Under the pieces are notes generated by a model. The model saw only the letters and a program-made list of their open reading frames with translations. It ran no database searches and was not told where the DNA came from. A program made the position numbers and the translations under genes. Shown piece by piece: positions 49,121-57,200 of a stretch of DNA of 64,000 nt; position 1 is the stretch's first letter, and each line of letters starts with the position of its first letter. Source of the stretch: Microbacterium saccharophilum (GTDB taxonomy: Bacteria > Actinomycetota > Actinomycetes > Actinomycetales > Microbacteriaceae); contig NZ_BKAH01000002.1 of the NCBI RefSeq assembly GCF_007992455.1, positions 124,001-188,000 of the forward strand, written 5' to 3'.

Positions 49121-49740
49121 AGCGCGGACGGCCAGATCGCGCGGATGACGGCGGTCGTGTAGCCGGTCGGCGCGAGGTTCGAGTACTGCGTGTCGATGAG
49201 CACGCCGTCACGGTAGAACAGCGTCCGGCCGTCGGTGACCGGGAAGTCGGCGTTCTCCCACGTCTTCTCGCAGCGGAGCCCGCCGGCCGGCTCGTAGCAG
49301 ACGAAGCCTTCGTCCATGCGGGCGTTGAAGTAGTCGAGGACGTCGTTCTTCGGCGCGTAGTTGATCGTCGTCTCGAGCCGCGTCGTGTCGGCGCCGGGCT
49401 GCCCCCAGACGCAGCGCAGCGACCGGTCCGGGAGGACGCCGGTCTCCCCGAATGCCGGGTCGTTCAGGGGAACGCCCTCCAGCTGGGTGCGGACGGCGTC
49501 GTCGACGATCGCCTCGCAGTCCGTCGGCAGCACCGTCATGGACAGCACGGGGCCGGACGGGACCGGCGGGACGCCCGTGGGCGTCGCGGTGGGCGTCGGC
49601 GTCGGGGTGGCGGCGGCCGTCGTGGGGGCATCGGACGGCGCCGCCTCGGGGGTCGGCGCGCAGGCCGCGAGGAGCGCAGCGAGGAGCACGGCCCCGGCCG
49701 GAGCGGCGAGGAGCGCGCGGCGTGCGGACGGGGACGACAT
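49117..49740 (-). CDS. Hypothetical lipoprotein, probable paralogue of convergent neighbour
   Basis: The 207-residue protein has a lipoprotein signal (basic start, hydrophobic stretch, LLAACA lipobox), a Pro/Thr-rich linker with alternating Thr-Pro (about 30-60), and a Cys-containing domain (PTDCEAIVDDAVRTQL, LRCVWGQPGADTTRLET, FVCYEPAGGLRCEKTW). No family recognised. The Cys order and the final RAIWPSAL resemble the convergent gene. Minus-strand -10 TATCGT (49748-49753) is 7 nt before the ATG, and the intervening GGAGGAC may be an RBS. Confidence 0.75.
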   Translation of the reverse strand: MSSPSARRALLAAPAGAVLLAALLAACAPTPEAAPSDAPTTAAATPTPTPTATPTGVPPVPSGPVLSMTVLPTDCEAIVDDAVRTQLEGVPLNDPAFGETGVLPDRSLRCVWGQPGADTTRLETTINYAPKNDVLDYFNARMDEGFVCYEPAGGLRCEKTWENADFPVTDGRTLFYRDGVLIDTQYSNLAPTGYTTAVIRAIWPSAL

Positions 49741-49779
49741 GTCCTCCACGATAGGCGGGAGGTTCCCACCCGACGCCCC

Positions 49780-49826
49780 GACACGTCGCGGGGCTCGGCC
49801 CTGCACGGGACACGTCCCGACACGTC
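49780..49826. repeat. Three copies of GACACGTC in a divergent promoter region
   Basis: GACACGTC occurs at 49780-49787, 49809-49816 and 49819-49826 in the 169-bp gap between the divergent lipoprotein and membrane-protein genes. The last two are 10 bp apart, one helical turn, which suggests regulator binding on one face. Confidence 0.45.
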
Positions 49827-49909
49827 GGCATGGCTCCCGGACTGTGTGCGGCGGGCGCGTTACGCTCACTGTGCGGCGGCGAACGCCTTCGCGTGAGGAG
49901 CACATCGCA

Positions 49910-50956
49910 ATGAGCGACCCCAAGTACGGTGAGCCCGTCGACGACAGCACTCCCGCTCGTGACGACCGGTCCGTCGATGACGTGGTCGGCAGCGCCAACG
50001 CCGGTCTCGCCGAGGCCGAGGCGGCCAAGCGCGACGCCGTGACCCCCGAGGAGCAGGCCGCTGCGGCGCGCTCCGACGAGGCCGCCCGTGACGACCTCGC
50101 CGCCGACGCCGCGCGTGACGACCGCCCCGTGGGCGCCGCGTACGACGACCGCCAGGATGCCGTCTACGGCGACCGCGGGACGCGCGACGCCGCGACGACC
50201 GGCGCCGCGCACGACCGGTCCGCCGACGACGACGGCCTCGACTACCTCCGCACGGGCCCGGCCGCGACCGGCTCCTCCGTCGACGCCTCCGCCGACGACC
50301 GTTACTCGATGGCTCCCTCCGCGGCGCCCACCGAGACGTACCGTCCGGTCGAGAGCGAGCCGGTCGCGCCCGTCGCCGCCCCCGCGCCCCAGCCGATCTT
50401 CGTCCAGGCCCCCGAGGCCCCGCGCGCCCGCGGCAACCGCGGCGCCGCCGGCGCCATCGGCCTGCTCGCCGCGCTCTCCTTCGCCGTGCTGTACCTCGCG
50501 GCCGCGCTCGGCTTCGGCGCGATTCAGGGCGACGTCACCCTCGAGAACGTCGGCGAGGAGGCGCTCGCCGCGCTCACCACGTGGTGGTTCTGGGTCCCCG
50601 TCGTCGTCTTCTTCCTCGGCTTCTGGATCCTCGGTGCGGTCATCAACCGCGGCCGCTGGGGTCTGTGGGTGATCTTCGGGATCATCGTCGGCGCCGTCGC
50701 GTACGTGGGCCACCTGCTGGGCCAGCTGTTCCAGGCGCCGTTCTGGACGCTCACCGCCAGCGAGGGCGCGGAGATCGTCAACGACCAGCTGCTCGCGCCC
50801 CTGGCCATCGCCGCGTTCGTCTTCGGCCGCGAGCTGACGATCTGGTTCGGCGCCTGGGTCGCGGCACGCGGCAAGCGCGTGACCGAGCTGAACTACGAGG
50901 CGCAGCGCGAGTACGAGCGGACGCTCGAGGCGGGCCCGCAGCTTCACCGCGTGTGA
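49910..50956 (+). CDS. Four-helix membrane protein with long disordered N-terminus
   Basis: In this 348-residue protein, residues 1-165 are acidic and low complexity (many Asp-Asp and Ala, with repeated DDR), and four membrane helices follow (about 182-205, 220-245, 252-275, 295-318) before a basic tail. No enzyme motif is present, and I do not recognise a named family with confidence. RBS GAGGAG lies 9 nt before the ATG. It is followed after 4 bp by another four-helix protein, so the two probably form an operon and perhaps a complex. Confidence 0.75.
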   Translation: MSDPKYGEPVDDSTPARDDRSVDDVVGSANAGLAEAEAAKRDAVTPEEQAAAARSDEAARDDLAADAARDDRPVGAAYDDRQDAVYGDRGTRDAATTGAAHDRSADDDGLDYLRTGPAATGSSVDASADDRYSMAPSAAPTETYRPVESEPVAPVAAPAPQPIFVQAPEAPRARGNRGAAGAIGLLAALSFAVLYLAAALGFGAIQGDVTLENVGEEALAALTTWWFWVPVVVFFLGFWILGAVINRGRWGLWVIFGIIVGAVAYVGHLLGQLFQAPFWTLTASEGAEIVNDQLLAPLAIAAFVFGRELTIWFGAWVAARGKRVTELNYEAQREYERTLEAGPQLHRV

Positions 50957-50960
50957 TGCC

Positions 50961-51434
50961 ATGACCGGCCGTGGAGTGGCGCCGCCGGTGGCGGTGGCGC
51001 TCGCGACGGTGGCGTTCGTCGCGCTCGCGATCGGCGGCCTCGGGATGGCGAGCCTCCTGCTCGAGGCCGACGTCATCGCGACACCCGGCGTCGGCCAGCT
51101 CGCCGGCATCCTGGCCCTCACGGTCTCGACGGGGGCTTTCGGCGGCCTGCTGTGGGCGTATCTGCGTCGCCCGCAGCCTTCGTACGTCGCCGCGCTTCCG
51201 GTGACGGTGGCCGCCATGCTCGCGTACCTGGTGGGCTTCGGCCTGGGCGCGATGCTGCAGGGGACGGATGCCGCGCTCGCGCTCGCCGCCGCGGGCGGAT
51301 TCGCGACCTCGTGGTTCGCGCTCGTCCTGGCCGGGGCCGCGTTCGTCGCGGCCTGGTCGGCCGTGGCTCTCGTGCGCACGCGCGCGGAACGTCCGCGCTG
51401 GCCGTGGGAGCGCGACGACCTCGACGAGCCCTGA
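50961..51434 (+). CDS. Small four-helix membrane protein
   Basis: The 157-residue protein is mostly hydrophobic, with helices at about 8-30, 45-65, 75-97 and 108-135 and a short cytosolic tail (RTRAERPRWPWERDDLDEP). No recognised family. It follows the upstream membrane-protein gene by 4 bp. The palindromic repeat array begins 68 bp after its stop. Confidence 0.75.
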   Translation: MTGRGVAPPVAVALATVAFVALAIGGLGMASLLLEADVIATPGVGQLAGILALTVSTGAFGGLLWAYLRRPQPSYVAALPVTVAAMLAYLVGFGLGAMLQGTDAALALAAAGGFATSWFALVLAGAAFVAAWSAVALVRTRAERPRWPWERDDLDEP

Positions 51435-51501
51435 CCCGCCGCTGCGCGCGTCGTCGGCGTGGCTCGGTCGCTGGGGCTCTGGCGGCGGCCGCCCGCCGCG
51501 G

Positions 51502-52060
51502 TTCGCTCGCGCCGAATGGTGGGTGTGCACGCGTCGCACCCGCACTTCAGCGCGGATGAATATCCCCGCTCAGGTTCACTCGCGTCAAATGGCGGGTCTC
51601 GACGCCCCGCACCCGCACTTCGGCGCGGATGAATATCCGGGCTCAGGCTCACTCGCGTCAAATGGTGGGTCGCGACGCCCCGACCCGCACTTCGGCGCGG
51701 GCGAAGATCCCCGCTGAGGTTCAGTCGCGCCAAATGGCGGGTCTCGACGCCCCGCACCCACACTTCGGCGCGGGTGAAGTGCTTAGGGTCGCCGGGCGGC
51801 GACGCCTGGCGCCGCGGACGCTACGGCGAGCTCGCTCATCCGCGCCGCATGGCGGGCCCCGCTGGCACGCACTCGCAATCTGGCGCGGATGAGTGCGGGG
51901 CCGGGAGCGTGTGGTGCCCCGCGGCCGATTCACCCGCGCCGAATGGCGGGTGCCCTCGCCCCCAACCCGGGTTTCGGCGCGGATGAAGACCCCGCGGCCG
52001 ATTCATCCGCGCCGAGTGGCGGGTGTCTTCGCCCTGGACCCGCGTTTCGGCGCGGGTGAA
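51502..52060. repeat. Array of seven 59-nt palindromic units, period 73 bp
   Basis: Units at 51502-51560, 51575-51633, 51648-51705, 51720-51778, 51835-51893, 51929-51987 and 52002-52060 are each 58-59 nt. Each is an inverted repeat: an outer arm like TTCACCCGCGCCGAA pairs with TTCGGCGCGGATGAA, an inner GGGT pairs with ACCC, and the loop is about 13 nt. Within units 1-4 and between 6 and 7 the spacers are exactly 14 nt, giving a 73-bp period (72 once). Unit 5 is diverged but keeps a perfect 12-bp outer stem. Because 73 is not a multiple of 3, the open frames here shift in every unit and are not genes. The 51435-52322 gap holds no gene that I can support. Confidence 0.93.
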
Positions 52061-52148
52061 GATCCTGGCGAGCGCTCGCCCCGGCGAGCGCGGCCCCGAA
52101 CGGCTCCGACCGCTCCCGGCGCGCCCGCCCCACCGCCCCGGCCCGCCC

Positions 52149-52247
52149 CGCCCACGCCGCGTGGCGCCAGCCCCACCGCCCCGGCCCACCCCCGGCGGCC
52201 CCGCCCCCGCCCACGCCGCGTGGCGCCCGCCCCACCGCCCCGGCCCA
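52149..52247. repeat. Two 40-bp GC-rich direct repeats, period 59 bp
   Basis: Copies at 52149-52188 and 52208-52247 share CGCCCACGCCGCGTGGCGCC and then GCCCCACCGCCCCGGCCCA, with one difference. A partial copy precedes them at about 52128-52145. The copies contain the small palindrome GGCGCCACGCGGCG-like core. The stretch is over 80 percent GC and noncoding. Confidence 0.75.
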
Positions 52248-52322
52248 TCCCCGGGGCGCGGCGCGGACGCGGTTTCCGCGGCGCATACAGCGAAACGCCG
52301 CGCCGCACGGAACAATGGTCCC

Positions 52323-52988
52323 GTGGAGCGGTCGATCGAGACCCAGGTCAGCCAGGCGGTGGACGCCTGGCTGAAATGGCTGCCGCGCTGGGAGCCGGCG
52401 ACGCACCGCGGCCGCGTGGCCCCGTGCCGCCGCTGCTTCGGGTCTCCCGTGCTGTCGGCGGCGGGGCTCGGCGCCGACGTGCCGCACGGCGTGCAGCACG
52501 GCCTGTCCACGCGAGTGAAGACCATCGTCGACCGCGCCGTCGCCGAGTACACGGCGCGGAACCTCCCGATGCTGCAGGCCGAGCTCGATCAGCAGGCGGC
52601 GCGCAACCAGGCGCGCAGCTACCGCCCCGCCGAGGGCCTCGACCCCGAGTTCGAGGGACTGCCCATGGACCCCGACCCCGTGCCCGGGTCGCCGTTCCTC
52701 TTCACGATCTCCGGCCTCGCCGAGGAGGCCGCGGCCGCGGTGCCCGACCTTCCCCCGCTGTCCGAAGAGGCCAAGAGCGCCCTCCGCCAGGAGGTGCGCC
52801 TCGCCGACGACTACGCCAACATGATCGGCCGCGAGGTGTGCACCATCCTCCTGCACCACCGCCTGCGCATCCAGGCGGCCGTGGGCCAGTACGTCGAACC
52901 GCAGATCGCGGCGATGCTCGAGGAGCTGACGCGTTCCCTCGACGCACCGTTCGACCCGGGCGCCGAGCCGGGGCTGCCCGACCTGTAG
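52323..52988 (+). CDS. Hypothetical protein upstream of the Ser/Thr kinase
   Basis: The 221-residue soluble protein is mostly helical. It contains CRRC near the N-terminus (possible half zinc site), DRAVAEYTARNLPMLQAELD (coiled coil) and a Pro/Asp-rich middle, and no motif I can name. The GTG at 52323 is chosen because the -10-like AACAAT lies 6 nt before it and the open frame upstream runs into the repeat region. It precedes the kinase gene by 126 bp and may be its partner. Confidence 0.72.
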   Translation: MERSIETQVSQAVDAWLKWLPRWEPATHRGRVAPCRRCFGSPVLSAAGLGADVPHGVQHGLSTRVKTIVDRAVAEYTARNLPMLQAELDQQAARNQARSYRPAEGLDPEFEGLPMDPDPVPGSPFLFTISGLAEEAAAAVPDLPPLSEEAKSALRQEVRLADDYANMIGREVCTILLHHRLRIQAAVGQYVEPQIAAMLEELTRSLDAPFDPGAEPGLPDL

Positions 52989-53114
52989 CCCCGCCCGCAG
53001 CGCCCCGCCCGGCGCGGCCCGCCTTTGTTAGCATTGGCCGGACTCGCCGCAGAGGACGGCCACCCGGCATCCGCGTGGCACAGCGTCTTTTTCCGTCGAC
53101 CGGTGAGGGGTGGC

Positions 53115-54239
53115 ATGGCACAGAGGCTCCCGTCGTCGCCGCCCATCCTCCCCGGCCTGGATTACGTGCGGCCCCTCGGATCGGGCGGTTTCGCCGACGT
53201 GTTCCTCTACCAGCAGGACATGCCCCGTCGCGCCGTGGCCGTCAAAGTGCTGCCGACCGATGAGCGCGACCCCGACCTGCTCCGCATGTTCAACGCCGAG
53301 GCCGACGTCCTCGCGCACCTGTCCGCACATCCCGCCATCGTCACGGTCTACCAGGCCGGCATCTCCGCCGACGGACGGCCGTACATCGTCATGGAGTACT
53401 GCCCCGGCTCGCTCGCGCAGCGATACCGCATCGAGCGGATCCCGGTCGAGGAGGTCATGACGATCGCCGTGCGGCTCGCCGGCGCGCTCGAGTCCGCGCA
53501 CCGGGCCGGGCTCATCCACCGCGACATCAAGCCGAGCAACATCCTCGTCACGACGTTCGGCGCGGCCGTCCTCGCCGACTTCGGCATCTCCGCCTCGCTG
53601 CTGCGGCACACCCCGGGGGAGGTGCTGGCCATGTCGATCCCGTGGAGCGCGCCCGAGGTGATCGCGGAGCAGACCGCCGGCACGGTGGCGAGCGAGGTCT
53701 GGAGCCTCGGCGCCACCGTGTACTCCCTCCTGGCCGGGCACAGCCCGTTCGAGCGCCGTGAGCGCGGCCAGAACACCCGCGAGCACCTCCGCCGGCGCAT
53801 CGCGCGCGCCACCTTCATCCCCGTCCAGCGCCCCGACATGCCCGACGATCTGCAGCGCGTGCTCGCGACGGCGATGGCGCGCGACCCCGCCCAGCGGTAC
53901 CGCACGGCCCGCGAGTTCGGCGAGGCGGTCCGCGATGTGCAGCGGAGTCTCGGCATCGCCCCGACACCGCTCGAGGTGCCGACCGAGGAGTGGACGCCGG
54001 TCTCGGACGAGGTCGACTTCGCCGACGCGCGCGTCCGCGGTCCCGTTCGCACCACCGTGCCGCACGAGACCCGCCGGCGCCGCGGGACGGACTCGGGCCC
54101 GCCCCGCGGGCGTGATGAGGACTCCGCGATCTCCGGCGGCCCGCCGCCCCGGCGGCTGATCTGGCCGTGGGCGGTGGGCGCCGTCGTCGTCGTCGCGGTG
54201 ATCGTCGTCGTCGCGGCCGTCCTCCTGGGCGGGCGCTGA
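53115..54239 (+). CDS. Membrane-anchored Hanks-type Ser/Thr protein kinase
   Basis: The 374-residue kinase has a domain at about 14-270 with the Gly loop LGSGGFADVF, the ATP Lys44 in VAVK, HRDIKPSN with catalytic Asp137, the DFG Asp155 and SAPEV in the activation segment. A basic, phosphorylatable-looking linker follows (270-345), and one membrane helix at about 347-370 leaves only a few residues outside. There are no PASTA repeats, so it is not PknB; sensing probably comes from the neighbouring extracellular Ig protein, whose ATG overlaps the kinase stop by 1 nt (TGATG). A -10 TAGCAT at 53029-53034 gives a leader of about 75 nt. Confidence 0.94.
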   Translation: MAQRLPSSPPILPGLDYVRPLGSGGFADVFLYQQDMPRRAVAVKVLPTDERDPDLLRMFNAEADVLAHLSAHPAIVTVYQAGISADGRPYIVMEYCPGSLAQRYRIERIPVEEVMTIAVRLAGALESAHRAGLIHRDIKPSNILVTTFGAAVLADFGISASLLRHTPGEVLAMSIPWSAPEVIAEQTAGTVASEVWSLGATVYSLLAGHSPFERRERGQNTREHLRRRIARATFIPVQRPDMPDDLQRVLATAMARDPAQRYRTAREFGEAVRDVQRSLGIAPTPLEVPTEEWTPVSDEVDFADARVRGPVRTTVPHETRRRRGTDSGPPRGRDEDSAISGGPPPRRLIWPWAVGAVVVVAVIVVVAAVLLGGR

Positions 54240-57200
54240 TGCGACGCCGCACCGTCGTCGGCCTCGCCGCGAGCGCCCTCGCCGTCGCGCTCGTCACCGG
54301 GATGAGCATCGTGTGGCCCGGCCTCGACGCGCAGGACACACCCCCGAAGGATGCCTCGGTGTGGGTGCTGCAGAGCGACGGCCTCCGCTACGCCCGCGTG
54401 AACACGGCCATCGGCGAGCTCGACACGGTGCGAAGCGTCGCCAACCCGACGCGCATCGTGCAGGCCGACACCGGCGCCTACATGTTCACCGACAGCGACA
54501 GCAAGGTCATCCGCATCGACGAGGCGGCGCCGGTGGACCTCGATGCGCAGGGACTCGAGCAGGCGGACTCCGCCCCGGCGGGGACGCGCGAGGCGGTCAG
54601 CGCGGGGGACTTCGTCGCCTACCGCACCGACACCGGCGCCGTGTACGCGGGCCGGCTCTCCACGGGGTCCTTCGCCCGGGTGGACCCGTTCGGGTCACCG
54701 GATGACGAGGACCGCGTGCCGTACACGGCGGACGCCATCGCCGTGGACCCGGAGGGGATGCTGTTCGGCTACTCGTCGACAGCGGATGCCGTGCTGCGCT
54801 TCGACGTCGTCTCCTCGACCGTGCGGGGCGAGGATCCGGTCGCCGCCGACCCGGATCTTCCGGCGCTGACCGCGGCCGGTGAGGACTGGGTCCTCGTCGA
54901 CGCCGGCGACGGGCGATTCTGGGCCCGCGGCGCCGACGAGGGCGGGCAGGCCCCGACGCAGGGCGCGGTCGTGCTGAGCCGTCCCGACCCGGACGGCGAC
55001 GCCGTGTATCTCGCGGATCAGAGCAGCCTCGTGCGGGTCGGCGTCGACGGCGGCACCGAGCAGATCGTGCCTCCCGGAACCACGGTGCGGGGGACGCCCG
55101 CCCGCCCCGTCATCCGGGACGGCGGGGTGTACGCCGCCTGGCTTCCGGAAGGCGCGGGGCCCGGCGCGCTGTGGGACGCCGGACGGATCCGTCCCCTCGA
55201 GTACGCCGGGGCGGAGCTCGGTCCGCAGCGTCGCCCCGTCTTCCTCGACACCGGTGACGCCCTCGTGCTCAACGACGCCCGGTCCGGGTGGGTGTGGACC
55301 GTGGAGGATGCCCGGCTCCTGCCCTCCAGTCAGCGCTGGGACATCGAGAAGGTGACCGAGACGGCCGCCGAGACCAGCGAGGAGGAGCCGCCGGCCGTCA
55401 TCGACCCGCGGCCGCCGGTCGCGGTCCCCGACGCGTTCGGCGTCCGCCCGGGTGCGCTGGTGCCGCTGCCCGTGCTGCTGAACGACCACGACCCCAACGA
55501 GGATGTCCTCGCCGTCGACCCGACCTCCGTGACGGGCCTCGACCCGGGTTTCGGCGTCCTGACCACCACCGATGACCGCCAGCGCCTCGCGGTGCGCGTC
55601 GCGTCCGACGCGCGCGGCACGGCGACCTTCTCCTACGCCGTCTCGGACGGGACCGCCGAGAAGGGCCTCACCTCCGAGCCCGCGAGCGTGACGCTCACCG
55701 TCGCGGCGGAGGCCGCCAACTCCGCGCCGGTCTGGTGCGGAGTCCCGGGATGCCGGCAGAGCGCCGTGACGCCGCAGCTGCCCCGCGGCGGGACGCTCAC
55801 GCTGCCCGTCCTCACCGACTGGGTCGACCCCGAAGGCGACGCCATGCTGCTGAGCAGCGTCGTGAACACCTCCGGCATCGGCAAGGTGGCGTGGGTTCCG
55901 AGCGGCGAGCTCGTCTACCAGCACAGCGACGCGACCGGCCGGGACGAGAGCATCACCCTCAGCTACACGGTGTCGGACACGCACGGTGCGAGCGCGACGC
56001 GGACGCTCGTCATCCGCGTCGTCGGCGAACCGGAGCCGACGGTGCAGTCCTTCGCCGTCGTCGACATCGCCGGCTCGCGCCTCACCGTGGATGTCGCGCC
56101 GCATGTGACCGGCGCGGCGGGGGAGATGACGCTGACGGCCGCCCGCGTGCTCGACGACGCCGCCGCGACCGCCACCGTCGTCGGCGGCACGACGCAGTTC
56201 GACTTCTCGACGACCGAGCCGGGCACGTACCGGGTGGCGCTCACCGTCGCCGTCGGCGGCGGCGAGGCGACCGGCACCGCCCGCATCACGCTGCTCCCCG
56301 CGGACGCCCCCGCCCAGCTGTCCACCGCACCCGTCATCGCGTTCGTCCGCCCGCAGGCCGACGCGACCATCGACGTGTTCGCCGCCGTGTCCAATCCCAC
56401 GCGGCGGGTGCTGCTGCTGAGCGACGTCGTGGCGTTCCCGGCACCGGGGGCGACCCTGTCGGTGGATGCCGTCGCGCAGAGCCAGCTGCGGGTCTCCGGC
56501 ACGACCGCGACGGCGGAGCCGGGGCTCCTCGGCACCGTCGCCTACCGGGTCAGCGACGGCACGAACGACGAGGGTGCGTCGGTGGAGGGGCTCGCGACGG
56601 TCTACCTGCTGCCCCCGCCTCCGGAGATCGCCCCCATCGCCGTCGACGACACCGTCGTCGTCCGGGCCGGGTCGCAGGTCGACATCCCCGTGCTCGCCAA
56701 CGACTTCGCGCCGTCGGGGGCCCGCCCCCGCATCGACCCGGAGTCGGTCGTGTCCTCCAGCGAGGGCGCCCTGGCGTTCGCATCCGGCGACCTGCTCCGC
56801 TACCTCGCGCCCACCACGCCCGGCACCTACACCGTCGAGTACGACGTCTTCACGACCGGTTCCCCGACCCTGACCGACACCGCCACCGTGCGTATCCGCG
56901 CGCTCGCCGACGATGCGAACCGTCCCCCGCTGCCCGCGAACCTGTCCGGCCGGGTCGTCAGCGGGCTGTCCTCGACCATCCCGTTCGACGGATTCGGGAT
57001 GGATCCCGACGGCGACGTCGTGCGCCTGGACCGTATCGTCGACCAGCCCGATGTGGGGTCGGCCGCCATCTCGGCGGACGGCGCATCGATCGTCTACACG
57101 AGCGTGGCCGGCGACAGCGGTCAGCACTCCTTCCGCTACCGCGTCGTGGACGCCGCCGGCGCGACCGGCGAGGCGACGGTGCGGGTCGGCGTGCTCACCG

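Noticed and set aside
51268-51892. Open frames over the palindromic array that look like repeat proteins
   Set aside because: The 73-bp period shifts the frame each unit, and the peptides only mirror the DNA repeat. No RBS or -10 spacing supports them.
51502-52060. CRISPR array
   Set aside because: Units are internally palindromic and 59 nt long, the 14-nt spacers are nearly identical, and there are no cas genes.
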